From: Ardenticatenaceae bacterium
Lineage (GTDB): Bacteria; Chloroflexota; Anaerolineae; Promineifilales; Promineifilaceae
DNA length: 64,000 nucleotides
Direction of reading: 5' to 3'
NCBI GenBank assembly: GCA_020634375.1
Contig: JACKBX010000007.1
Span: forward strand, 1-64,000
The notes under the pieces are model-generated. The model worked only from the letters and a program-made list of their open reading frames with translations. It did no database searches and was not told the DNA's origin. How positions within the stretch are numbered: position 1 is the stretch's first letter; each line of letters starts with the position of its first letter. Both the position numbers and the translations under genes were made by a program. This document shows positions 36,783 through 45,271 of the stretch, piece after piece.

Positions 36783-37550
36783 ATGACGACCCTGACCCAA
36801 CGCATCCAAAATTACCTGCACACGAAGTATCGTCAGCACACCATCATTGATGTGCCTCCTTTTCAACTATATTTGCGCCGCACAGAAGCCCATGACGTGA
36901 TCACGGCCGCACTGCCCTACCAAAACCAGTCTAATTGGCAGGTCGCATTAGAACAAATCATTGCCACCTGCCAGCAGCAAGAACGCACAGCGCGTGTGCA
37001 GTTTTTAGATACATTTGCTCCCACCTTGCCCCTGGCCCTGAAAAACCTGGGGTTCCGGCAAATCGAAAAACGCACTGTGTTGGCCTGCACCCCCGCTACC
37101 TATAGGCCAGCACCTTCCATGCCTGGCCTTTCTACCATTATCCTGTCACAGCAATTTTCGGCGGATGACGTACACAGCGAGCTGCCAACTCGTGAATTAG
37201 GCTTTAATCCTGAGATGGCTCGCGCTGGTGGAACTGATGCCCTCACCTTCCAGCACTCACTCATGACCGACCGCGCCTTTGTCCTGCGGCTAAACCGGGA
37301 AGCGGTGGCGGCCGGTATGTTCGGCGAAATCCACGAGAATGTGACGGAATTGGTGGGCGTGACCACGTTGCCTGCATTTCGGCGGCGCGGCTTTGCGGCC
37401 TACCTTACCGGCTACATGACACAGGTTGCTTTTGCCCGCCAGGTAGACGTGGCCTTCATGCTGGTTGATACAGAAACGGCCGCGAATGTGTTCAAGCGGG
37501 TTGGTTACTCTTTTTGCGCCACTTTGTTAAGCTATCAGCTAGAGAATTAG
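36783..37550 (+). CDS. GNAT acetyltransferase with N-terminal extension
   Basis: A 255-residue protein with a GNAT fold in the C-terminal half: LRLNREAVAAGMFGEIHENVTELVGVTTLPAFRRRGFAAYLTGYMTQVAF, where RRRGFAAY is the acetyl-CoA-binding Q/R-x-x-G-x-G/A loop, and DVAFMLVDTETAANVFKRVGY closes the domain. The N-terminal half may be a second, degenerate GNAT (VQFLDTFAPTLPLALKNLGFRQIEKRTVLA). The acceptor is unknown. It lies 39 bases after one M20 peptidase and 27 before another. Confidence 0.8.
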   Translation: MTTLTQRIQNYLHTKYRQHTIIDVPPFQLYLRRTEAHDVITAALPYQNQSNWQVALEQIIATCQQQERTARVQFLDTFAPTLPLALKNLGFRQIEKRTVLACTPATYRPAPSMPGLSTIILSQQFSADDVHSELPTRELGFNPEMARAGGTDALTFQHSLMTDRAFVLRLNREAVAAGMFGEIHENVTELVGVTTLPAFRRRGFAAYLTGYMTQVAFARQVDVAFMLVDTETAANVFKRVGYSFCATLLSYQLEN

Positions 37551-37577
37551 TGCTTACTCTCGTTCAGGAGATCTAAA

Positions 37578-38720
37578 ATGGATTGGGAACAACTGCTGGC
37601 CGATTGTGTGGCTTTTACACAACGGCTAATTCACATGCCAAGTATGCCTTTTGCGGAGGGAGAGATTGCGGCGTTGATCGCTGTTGAAATGCGGGCCTTA
37701 GATTTTGATGAGGTATGGGGAGATGAGGCCGGGAATGTGTACGGCCGTATCTACGGCCAAGACCGCACGCTTCCCACATTGGTACTGAACACGCACCTCG
37801 ACCACGTTGACCCTGGAGACCCCAGCCTATGGCCTGTGCCACCTTATTCCGGGGAAATTGTGGATGACCGTATCATTGGCAGAGGCGCAGCAGACATCAA
37901 AGGGCCGCTGGCTGTGCAAGTGTACGGCATGGCCGCGCTGCGGCGCATGGGCGTGCGTCCGCCACGTGACGTGGTCTTTACCGGCGTGGTGCAAGAGGAA
38001 ATTGGCGGCGCAGGAGCTAAATTTTGGGTGGCGCATAAAGATTACGAGGTCGCCCTGGTTATCTTAGGCGAGCCTTCCGATAACAATCTGGCCCTGGGGC
38101 ATCGTGGGATTATGCAATATTGGGTGCAGTTTAACGGCCGTTCCGTCCATGCCAGCGTCCCCCACAAAGGGCAAAATCCCAACTACGCCCTCGCCGACTT
38201 TTTGCAAAAATTGACCGCCGCCAAAGACAGCCTCGGCGTTCACCCCCTACTAGGCTCCACCACAGTCACCCCCACCATCATCGAAGTAGACACCAAAAGC
38301 CAAAATGTGACGCCAGCCTGGAGCCGTGTGCTGCTCGATTTCCGCACAGCCAGCGAAAGCGCCAACAGCCTGCAAACGTTTATCCAACAGTTAGCAGGTG
38401 ATTGGCCTATCACCATTAACCCTGCCTGGGCGGGTGATGTCCCTTCTGGCGACGACACCATTTATGGCTATTACACGCCGCCAGAAAGCGAGGTGGTGCA
38501 GCAAGCACGGGCGCTGATTACCGAGGGCATGGGCCGCGAACCCGCTTTAACCAGTTACCAGTTTGCTACGGACGGCCGTCATTTTGTACCCTATCACATC
38601 CCCATCATCGGTTATTCCCCCGCCGAAGAAGAGCAGGCGCACATCGCCGGGGAAAGTATCAGCATTGCCAAAATGGCAGACAGCCTGCGCGGCCATGTCG
38701 CGTTACTACAGGGATTTTAA
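37578..38720 (+). CDS. M20-family peptidase, YgeY-like
   Basis: A 380-residue M20 protein resembling the YgeY/ArgE-DapE group. Metal-site motifs: LNTHLDHVDPG, GRGAADIKGPLA, VVQEEIGGAG, with the last His region GYSPAEEEQAHIAGESI. The YgeY group takes part in purine-derived or carbamoyl compound use in some bacteria, but substrate cannot be told from sequence. The ribosome site CAGGAG is eight bases before the ATG. It probably belongs with the two preceding plus-strand genes. Confidence 0.85.
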   Translation: MDWEQLLADCVAFTQRLIHMPSMPFAEGEIAALIAVEMRALDFDEVWGDEAGNVYGRIYGQDRTLPTLVLNTHLDHVDPGDPSLWPVPPYSGEIVDDRIIGRGAADIKGPLAVQVYGMAALRRMGVRPPRDVVFTGVVQEEIGGAGAKFWVAHKDYEVALVILGEPSDNNLALGHRGIMQYWVQFNGRSVHASVPHKGQNPNYALADFLQKLTAAKDSLGVHPLLGSTTVTPTIIEVDTKSQNVTPAWSRVLLDFRTASESANSLQTFIQQLAGDWPITINPAWAGDVPSGDDTIYGYYTPPESEVVQQARALITEGMGREPALTSYQFATDGRHFVPYHIPIIGYSPAEEEQAHIAGESISIAKMADSLRGHVALLQGF

Positions 38721-38726
38721 GTTCAA

Positions 38727-38795
38727 GTGTTTAGGTGTCAGGTGTCACGTACAAGTATTCTTACCTGACACTTGACACATTTGCACCTGACACTT
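38727..38795. repeat. Heptanucleotide repeat cluster
   Basis: Units such as TAGGTGT, CAGGTGT, CACGTAC, then CCTGACA, CTTGACA, with the two halves in inverted orientation so that a hairpin can form. It fills the gap between convergent genes. Confidence 0.6.
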
Positions 38796-38798
38796 TTC

Positions 38799-38999
38799 TC
38801 ACGCCGGAACGCGGCGTTGGCGCATCGCAGCAATCAGTTGTTGGGCAATGGGGATCACGTTGACAGGGGAAGTGATCATTTGCTCGAAACGGCCGTCCAC
38901 CAACACCATTGGATCAGCCTGAATAATCGCTTGCCGTAAACCAACCAGTTCTTCTCTGTAACGCAGATTTTCTTCTTGTACTAAATCAATCTCTATCAT
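38799..38999 (-). CDS. 66-aa protein of unknown function
   Basis: A small protein (MIEIDLVQEENLRYREELVGLRQAI at the start, ending MRQRRVPA). The AGAGGTG ribosome site seven bases before the ATG supports expression. The first third could be a coiled coil. I recognise no family and the neighbours give no hint. Confidence 0.5.
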   Translation of the reverse strand: MIEIDLVQEENLRYREELVGLRQAIIQADPMVLVDGRFEQMITSPVNVIPIAQQLIAAMRQRRVPA

Positions 39000-39087
39000 C
39001 TTTCACCTCTCGGCGGAAGCGTAGCAGAGAGGTGTTAAAGCTGTGTCAAAGCGTTGTTATCATTCGTTTAATATTTGAGCTCACCGA

Positions 39088-39175
39088 AAAAGCCACGAAG
39101 AAAAGAAGACACGAAGAATTTCCCCAGAGAAACTTCGTGTCCATCGTGCCTTTGTGGTAGCTTTTTTCGGCCGAG
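39088..39175. repeat. Dispersed hairpin element (CACGAAG/CTTCGTG type)
   Basis: An imperfect 80-base palindrome built from CCGAAAAA, CCACGAAG, CACGAAG and their complements (CTTCGTG, TTTGTGG, TTTTTTCGG). A related copy is at 45166-45246. Elements with these words are common between genes in many environmental bacterial genomes and look like a MITE or REP class. Confidence 0.6.
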
Positions 39176-39218
39176 TCAATATTTGGGGCGTGAAACGTGA
39201 TCCCTTTTCACGCTATGA

Positions 39219-39959
39219 TTACGTGATGAGATGGGTAGGCAGGTGATCGAGCCGGTTCAAATAGACCAATTCCACGTGGTCGTCGTCAAAATCCAGGCGG
39301 GTGATGGAAGTATTGTTGGCATGAAGCCAGATGCGATTCTCCCCTTCGCGCTTCTCAAGAGTAGAGAAACCCAACAGGGTACGAACGACCGCCGTGAAAA
39401 AGCCGCCATGCGTAATGATGGCGACCTGGTCTACCGGTTCATGCCGCTGTTGCAACTCAGCGAGGAAGGTTTTGGCGCGGATCATGGTTTCTTCGAGCGG
39501 TTCATACGGCCGTTGCCACCACCCCTCATCCCCTAGCGAATCCGGCAAAACAAGCTGCGGGTAGTGTGCCTCAAAGAAGGCGCGATTAGGGCCGGGCAGC
39601 CCAATCCGCTCATCGGTTTCGTGATCTTGTTCGTAAATGCCGCCAAACTCATGCACAATTTCCCAGACAACCAGGGGCAGATTGGTTTGGGCGGCAATGG
39701 CGCTGCCGGTGGCAATGGCCCGCTGCATCAGGCTGGTGTAAAGGTGGGTAAAGTGGTAGCCGTCGCGGTTGTGTTGTTGGCCTCGCTCAGATACGGCCGT
39801 ACCATTTCCATGATTGGCAATGTACCGCGCCAAATGCTCCGCCTGCTGTTGGCCTGTTTCTGTGAGCAGCGGGTCTGGGGAACGGCCGTTACTGCTTTCT
39901 GTCCGCGCCCACAGCGCGTTATTTTCCGATTGTGCGTGTCGAATCAAATAAAGTTGCAT
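39219..39959 (-). CDS. Histidine phosphatase family protein
   Basis: A 246-residue phosphatase of the phosphoglycerate-mutase-like superfamily. The catalytic signature is LIRHAQSENN at residues 4-13 (nucleophile His6), with the phosphate-binding Arg in SLMQRAIATG, and the second His in AIITHGGFF near residue 195. The long central insert (NGTAVSERGQQHNRDGYHFTHL) is unusual. It may act on sugar phosphates or nucleotides. ATG 39959 puts the RHG motif at the very N-terminus as in the family; the longer frame adds no homology. Confidence 0.88.
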   Translation of the reverse strand: MQLYLIRHAQSENNALWARTESSNGRSPDPLLTETGQQQAEHLARYIANHGNGTAVSERGQQHNRDGYHFTHLYTSLMQRAIATGSAIAAQTNLPLVVWEIVHEFGGIYEQDHETDERIGLPGPNRAFFEAHYPQLVLPDSLGDEGWWQRPYEPLEETMIRAKTFLAELQQRHEPVDQVAIITHGGFFTAVVRTLLGFSTLEKREGENRIWLHANNTSITRLDFDDDHVELVYLNRLDHLPTHLIT

Positions 39960-40022
39960 AGCTAAATTGTAAGTGCGCCCGCAGCGCACGGCAAATTGCA
40001 AAGTCCCTTTGAGAATGGATGG

Positions 40023-41600
40023 TCACGTATTCAACCGCGCATAAATAGACCGATTGCGCTTGTAAATGTCTCGAAAAGCAGCATACATTTCATTGTAGAT
40101 GGCGCGGTTGGCAGGGTTAGGTTGATATTCTTGCGTCACCGCCACCTGTTCAGCAACGGCGTCAAAGGTGGTGTAGCCCAGGGCTACCCCGGCGAGGATA
40201 GCCGCACCGCGAGCGTTGGCCTGAATGGGGTCAACCATCTGCCGGATGGGGCGATTTAGGACGTCGGCCAAAATTTGGCTCCACAGGGCAGACTGCGCCC
40301 CGCCACCGATGAAGTTGAGATGGGGAAACGGCCGTTTGACAAACCGTTCCACCGCCCCCAACAACCACCGTGCATTCAACGCCACTCCTTCCAATGCTGC
40401 CCGCACCAGGTGCGCCCGCGTGTGCTGCAACTGCAAATTGTAAAAGCCACCGCGTACCAGGTGGTCTTCCACCGGCGTGCGCTCGCCCACCAGCCAGGGG
40501 GTGAAGATGAGGCCGTCGCTGCCTGCGGGGACGCCCGCCGCGATTTCGTCCATGAGCGGGTAGATGTTGGGGGGAACGGCCGTTTGCAGCAGCGCATCCT
40601 GTGCAAAAAAGAGGTTCTTCTGCAAAAAGGCCAGCGCCGCCCCGCCCACCTCCTGCTCATCCGCCACAAAATACCGCCCCGGAATGGGCGAGGGCAGCGA
40701 GGCAATGTTGGTAAAAATATCGGTTTTCTTAAATGGCACGTGACAGGTAATCCAGCAGGATGTGCCAATATAAATATGCCCGGCATAATCTTGCACTGCG
40801 CCCGACCCTAGCGCCGCCGAATGCAAGTCCGGCGTGCCCATCACTACCTGTACGTCCGTGCTCAACCCTAAATCGGCAGCAGCAGCCGGGTGCAGCGGCC
40901 CCAGTATGTCTACCGCGGGGCGCAAATCGGGGAACTTTTCGCGGGGCAGGCCAGCCATGCGCAGCAGCTTGTCGCTGTAGGTAATGCGGTTGATGTCGCG
41001 GTTGTCCGTCAGCCAGTGCAGGATAATGGAATCATATGAGGCGGCAAATCGCCCGGCGAGACGCAAGTTGAGGTAATCTTTGGGTTCCAGGAATTTGTGT
41101 GTGGCCGCAAATATGTCGGGATGCTTGTCTTGAATGTAGAGGATGTGGGCGATGGGGTCTTTGCCCGCGTGCGTGGGCATCCCCCCGGTAAGGCGCAGCC
41201 AGGGCACAATTTTATGCACGCCATAGCCGGATACGCGAATCAAGCCGTCGGTGATTTGTTTGACGTATGGCTCGCCGCGTGTGTCCATCCAGATGATGGC
41301 GTTCATCAAGGGCTTGCCCGCGGCGTCTACGGCGACGGTTCCTGACCATTGGGCGGTGCAAGAAATGGCGGCGATTTGTTGGGGGGAAACGGCCGTTTCC
41401 GCCAACACCTGCCGCGTTCCCTGCACAACAGCCTGCCACCACGCCTCCGGGTCTTGCTCCACCCCACCATCCGGCAAAAAAATCACGGGCGTTTCTGTCA
41501 CACTTGCTCCCACAATACGGCCCATCGGCGTCGCCAAAACCACCTTCGGCCCCGATGTACCCAAGTCAATTGCCAGAATGTATTTACCTGCGTTTTCCAT
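40023..41600 (-). CDS. FGGY-family carbohydrate kinase (xylulokinase-like)
   Basis: A 525-residue sugar kinase. The N-terminal phosphate-binding motif is YILAIDLGTSGPKVVLA; further marks are ISCTAQWSGTVAVDAAGKPLMNAIIWMDTRGE (substrate side), MGTPDLHSAALGSG, and the C-terminal FGGY segment NFIGGGAQSALWSQILADVLNRPIRQM. It phosphorylates a pentulose or a related polyol; D-xylulose is the best guess. ATG 41600 follows AAGGAGG. The gene is divergent from the CarH-like regulator with 210 bases between them. Confidence 0.88.
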   Translation of the reverse strand: MENAGKYILAIDLGTSGPKVVLATPMGRIVGASVTETPVIFLPDGGVEQDPEAWWQAVVQGTRQVLAETAVSPQQIAAISCTAQWSGTVAVDAAGKPLMNAIIWMDTRGEPYVKQITDGLIRVSGYGVHKIVPWLRLTGGMPTHAGKDPIAHILYIQDKHPDIFAATHKFLEPKDYLNLRLAGRFAASYDSIILHWLTDNRDINRITYSDKLLRMAGLPREKFPDLRPAVDILGPLHPAAAADLGLSTDVQVVMGTPDLHSAALGSGAVQDYAGHIYIGTSCWITCHVPFKKTDIFTNIASLPSPIPGRYFVADEQEVGGAALAFLQKNLFFAQDALLQTAVPPNIYPLMDEIAAGVPAGSDGLIFTPWLVGERTPVEDHLVRGGFYNLQLQHTRAHLVRAALEGVALNARWLLGAVERFVKRPFPHLNFIGGGAQSALWSQILADVLNRPIRQMVDPIQANARGAAILAGVALGYTTFDAVAEQVAVTQEYQPNPANRAIYNEMYAAFRDIYKRNRSIYARLNT

Positions 41601-41730
41601 GTCGCCATCCTCCTTGCAAGTAGCAATGAAGAGCAACCAAGTCTTTGTGAAAAACCCGGTTTCTTTCTCTCCCGGTATTAGTATACTGAACAGTTCTGCA
41701 TCTCGTAAGTAGTACAAAGCAGCCGATTCG

Positions 41731-41763
41731 TGTTCAAAATATGGACAAAATATAGGCAAGTTG
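41731..41763 (+). promoter_or_regulatory. Three 11-bp direct repeats, predicted CarH-type operator
   Basis: TGTTCAAAATA, TGGACAAAATA and TAGGCAAGTTG lie head to tail at 41731, 41742 and 41753. A plus-strand promoter overlaps them: TGGACA (41742-41747), 18 bases, TAAGAT (41766-41771). CarH regulators bind runs of 11-bp direct repeats, so this looks like the autoregulatory operator of the gene at 41811. Confidence 0.65.
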
Positions 41764-41810
41764 ATAAGATACCCGTATAAACACGCTAATTGGAATTGGA
41801 GCAAAATAGG

Positions 41811-43124
41811 ATGATTCAACCTATCACCACACCCGCTTTCAACATGAAGGTCATCGTGCAAGAAACCGGCATCAAGCCAGACACCCTACGGGCATGGGAA
41901 CGCCGCTATGGTTTGCCCGACCCACAACGCACGGACGGCGGCCATCGGCTCTACTCTGAGTACGACATTGCACTAGTGAAATGGCTTATGGGCCGCCAGG
42001 TAGAGGGAATGAGTATCAGCCGCGCCGTGAAAATGCTGAAACAGTTGCAGGAAACCGGCCAAGACCCCTTGTTGAGTTCTGTTAACAAGCCACCATTGAC
42101 ATCGCCATTGCAAATTTCTGGAGACATGATTGTACAGGCACGGGAGGCATGGATACAGGCATGTCTACAGTTCAATGAATATGAAGCGCACCAGATTCTC
42201 ACGCAAGCATATGCTATTTATCCGGTTGAGTTAGTAAGCCAGGAAGTATTGCAAAAAGGGTTGGCAGCGATAGGCGAGAGTTGGTATCGTGGGGAAGCTA
42301 CGGTGCAGCAGGAACATTTCGCTTCGGAGTTGGCGGTGCGCCAACTTGAGGCATTGTTAACGTCTATGGTGCGGGCTACACGGCACGGCCGTATCCTCAT
42401 CGCTTGCCCGCCACAAGAACAACACACCTTTGGCGCTCTGCTGCTCACGCTGCTGCTGCGCCGTCGCGGCTGGGACGTGGTTTACCTGGGGGCCAACGTG
42501 CCATTACACCAATTGCAAGAGGCATTGGATACCATCCAGCCCCACCTGGTTATCCTCTCTGCACAAACACTGCACACAGCCGGTACGATGTTGGAAATGG
42601 CCGACTTCTTGCAAGCAAACAATGTACCTCTAACCTTTGGCGGCGCTGTGTTTCATCAGCTTCCCGCTGTGCGCCAACATATCCCCGGCCATTTCCTCAA
42701 CAAACTAGAGGACGCACCGCTTTTGGTGGAAAAGTTGTTTCAGTCAGCCGATCCCTTTCCCCCGGTACAACGGGCGACCGAAACGCACCGGATCGCGCTC
42801 GCCGCATATCAGCAGCATTGGGGTGAAATTACAACGGCCGTACATCACACCCTCGCCCCGTACACCATCCCCGCCGACTGGGTACAAGTCGCTAACGTGG
42901 AACTACACCAAAACATGACAGCCGCCCTCACATTGGGCAATATCAACTTGCTAGGGGCTAACATCGACTGGATACGGGGGCTGTTATTCAATTTCAAATA
43001 CCCCTTACCAGATGAAGCGCTAACTCAATACTTGACCGCCTATCGAGATGCGATAACCCAATATCTGACAATTCCAGAAGCGGCTTTTATTTTGGAATGG
43101 TTTACGGCCGTTATCGGTGAGTAG
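41811..43124 (+). CDS. CarH/LitR-like B12-dependent MerR regulator
   Basis: A 437-residue protein with an N-terminal MerR helix-turn-helix (IVQETGIKPDTLRAWERRYGLPDPQRTDGGHRLYSEYDI), a helical cap domain and a B12-binding Rossmann domain. The cap holds the W-x9-EH signature (Trp158, Glu168, His169) typical of AdoB12 photoreceptors, and the Rossmann domain holds E-x-H-x-x-G with the lower-ligand candidate His205. Such proteins repress as tetramers in the dark and release DNA when light breaks the Co-C bond. An extra C-terminal helical domain (about 120 residues) follows the B12 domain. The start ATG is downstream of three 11-bp direct repeats. No carotenoid gene is nearby. Confidence 0.87.
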   Translation: MIQPITTPAFNMKVIVQETGIKPDTLRAWERRYGLPDPQRTDGGHRLYSEYDIALVKWLMGRQVEGMSISRAVKMLKQLQETGQDPLLSSVNKPPLTSPLQISGDMIVQAREAWIQACLQFNEYEAHQILTQAYAIYPVELVSQEVLQKGLAAIGESWYRGEATVQQEHFASELAVRQLEALLTSMVRATRHGRILIACPPQEQHTFGALLLTLLLRRRGWDVVYLGANVPLHQLQEALDTIQPHLVILSAQTLHTAGTMLEMADFLQANNVPLTFGGAVFHQLPAVRQHIPGHFLNKLEDAPLLVEKLFQSADPFPPVQRATETHRIALAAYQQHWGEITTAVHHTLAPYTIPADWVQVANVELHQNMTAALTLGNINLLGANIDWIRGLLFNFKYPLPDEALTQYLTAYRDAITQYLTIPEAAFILEWFTAVIGE

Positions 43125-43126
43125 TC

Positions 43127-43154
43127 GCTGGTTGTTGGTGGCTGGTAGCTGGCT
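43127..43154. repeat. Heptanucleotide repeat after the CarH-like gene
   Basis: GCTGGTT, GTTGGTG, GCTGGTA, GCTGGCT in tandem, starting three bases past the stop codon. Confidence 0.6.
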
Positions 43155-43234
43155 TCGCGGCGGCGAGGCGTCAAGCAATCGTCTGCCATTCATGACATAC
43201 TGCACCCAATAGACTCAAGTCTTCGAGGTGATGT

Positions 43235-45121
43235 ATGTTATTTTATGTTCAATCCCAAGTACGCAAATTGTTTTGGCTGCTGATGACAATCAGTTTATTG
43301 ATGGCCTGCACGCCAACCCTGGAACCGCTTACGGCGACCCGAGAAGTGGCTGTGCAGGAAACGGCCGTACCCTCCACCCCAGACGCCGTTGCCACCCTCA
43401 TTACTCAACTAGAGCAAACCGGAGCCATCATCCACAATGAAGGAGATGAACCTGGTTTTTTCGACGGCGCCACCGGCACAGTTCGTCTCACCATCAATGG
43501 CAGCACCGTGCGTGTCATCACCTTCCCTACCCTAGCTACCCGCCAGCGCATCAGCGACGCTCTCGCGCCCGATGGCTTCAGCCTCACCCTAACGGAAGGA
43601 GATGTGACAACCAATATTTATTTGGATGGTGAACCTTTCCCGCACTTTTGGGCACAAGACACCCTGATTATCAACTACGTGGGAACGGATACGGCAACCG
43701 TTGCCATTCTCACCAACGTTCTCGGCAGCCCCATCGCCGATGGCAGCCGCCCCTATCCCACCCCCACGCCCCATGTGCCCTGGATAACGCCCACACCAGC
43801 AGCAGCGCCGACACCGCTGCCCATCCCCACACCAAACAGCAACATAATCGCCATCACCGAACCACCCATTTTTGATGACGGTGCGGTACGGCTGCAAGGT
43901 TGGTCGCCGGACGGCCGTTACCTGGCCTACTTCATCTACACGCAAGAACAACTCGACGCCAGTCCTGGCCCACCCGGCGCCGCCGAAGGCACCTTCACAC
44001 TTTACGACAGCGCCACCGGTGCAATCTGCCAGCAGTACCCGCTCAGCGGCACGTTTTCCTACGAAGGGCCGGGCAAGGGACAGCAGTTTACCTGGCTGCC
44101 CGACGGCTCATTTTTTGTGCTGACACAGGACGGCCGTGTCCTACAATCTGCCATGCCCTGCGGCGGCGATGTGGATTTGACGGCCGTTTTCCCCGAACCC
44201 CTTAGCCGCATCGAAAGCCTCAGCCCAGACCAAAGCCTGCTGCTGCTGACCTCACAAAACAGCTACCTGTTTTACAACTGGCAAACTCAGGCCATCACGC
44301 TCATTCCAGAGGTGACACCCGACAGCATGAACAATCTCGTTTGGTCGCCCGATGGCACGTACCTTGCCATCACCCTGGCGGGCAACTACACCGGCGACCG
44401 CAATCCCATCGGTGGCTCCCGTGTAGTAGATATAACCAACGGCCAAATCATCGCTCGTCACGATTGGGAACCAGCCCACGCTGTAGACGGTGCCTTTGGT
44501 GGCCCGGAATGGATTAGCCCCACCGAGTTTGTGGTCACAGTGAGTCTGGATCAGGGGCCATTTTTGATGAATGTAGACGGGGAGATACGGCCGTTGCTCC
44601 CCCTCTTTGGCCTGGAATTTGTGCGCGACCAGATGTCGCCCATTGCCGCCACCTACGTGGATCAGGAAAGTAGCACGTACCACATCCTTCTCAGTGGTCT
44701 GCAATGGTTTGACGATGGCATCCCCGCGCAAATTTACCACAGCGACAGTGCGGCCGTTGAACAGCTTGGCATCACAAATTATTACCTGGCTTCCTCTGGC
44801 CTCATCTCAACGGATGATGGGCTGGCGCGGCAAATTACGGCCGTTAACCAACCCTTTGTACCGATGGCTGACAGCCCCTGCTACGCACCCGGCTTCACCC
44901 CACAGAGCACCCTCTACCTGCACATCACCGGCAGCGCCAACACGGTGGAGTTGTACAGCCTACCGGAGTGTCGCCATGTGGCAACGGTGCAAATCCCGGA
45001 TGAGTACGCCGGACAATATCTGGGCGGGCGCGTGTCGCCGGACGGCCGTTTCCTTGCCATCACTCCCACCGACACAAACGGCTATGCGCAGGCGCTGTTC
45101 GTCATTCCACTGGACTTTTGA
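43235..45121 (+). CDS. Lipoprotein with beta-propeller (WD40/PD40-like) domain
   Basis: A 628-residue predicted lipoprotein: signal segment KLFWLLMTISLLMAC with the lipid Cys at residue 25, an N-terminal domain with DGATGTVRLTINGSTVRVITF, a Thr/Pro linker (PYPTPTPHVPWITPTP), and a C-terminal propeller-like region. Blade markers of the WSPDGRYLAYF, WLPDGSFFVLT, WSPDGTYLAIT and VSPDGRFLAIT type recur about every 45-100 residues. It would sit outside the membrane; function is unknown. The ACGGCCGT palindrome encodes several of the DGR triplets in these blades. GAGGTG precedes the ATG. Confidence 0.78.
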   Translation: MLFYVQSQVRKLFWLLMTISLLMACTPTLEPLTATREVAVQETAVPSTPDAVATLITQLEQTGAIIHNEGDEPGFFDGATGTVRLTINGSTVRVITFPTLATRQRISDALAPDGFSLTLTEGDVTTNIYLDGEPFPHFWAQDTLIINYVGTDTATVAILTNVLGSPIADGSRPYPTPTPHVPWITPTPAAAPTPLPIPTPNSNIIAITEPPIFDDGAVRLQGWSPDGRYLAYFIYTQEQLDASPGPPGAAEGTFTLYDSATGAICQQYPLSGTFSYEGPGKGQQFTWLPDGSFFVLTQDGRVLQSAMPCGGDVDLTAVFPEPLSRIESLSPDQSLLLLTSQNSYLFYNWQTQAITLIPEVTPDSMNNLVWSPDGTYLAITLAGNYTGDRNPIGGSRVVDITNGQIIARHDWEPAHAVDGAFGGPEWISPTEFVVTVSLDQGPFLMNVDGEIRPLLPLFGLEFVRDQMSPIAATYVDQESSTYHILLSGLQWFDDGIPAQIYHSDSAAVEQLGITNYYLASSGLISTDDGLARQITAVNQPFVPMADSPCYAPGFTPQSTLYLHITGSANTVELYSLPECRHVATVQIPDEYAGQYLGGRVSPDGRFLAITPTDTNGYAQALFVIPLDF

Positions 45122-45165
45122 GTATACGAGTGAGCGAGTCTTCTACTTACTACTTGCAACTTACC

Positions 45166-45246
45166 GCTCCTTCGAAAATAACCACAAAGACACGAAGGAA
45201 AGAAGAAAAAACTTCGTGCCCTTCGTGCCTTCGTGGTAAAAATTTT
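45166..45246. repeat. Dispersed hairpin element, second copy
   Basis: ACCACAAAGACACGAAGG followed by AACTTCGTG, CTTCGTG and TTCGTGGT: same family as 39088-39175. A short heptanucleotide run (CTACTTA, CTACTTG, CAACTTA) precedes it at about 45139-45160. Confidence 0.6.
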
Positions 45247-45271
45247 CATTGATGGTGTTGAGCCTGCGCTC

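Noticed and set aside
41601..41861. 87-residue extension of the FGGY kinase
   Set aside because: It would run through the CarH promoter and operator; the ATG at 41600 has a perfect ribosome site.
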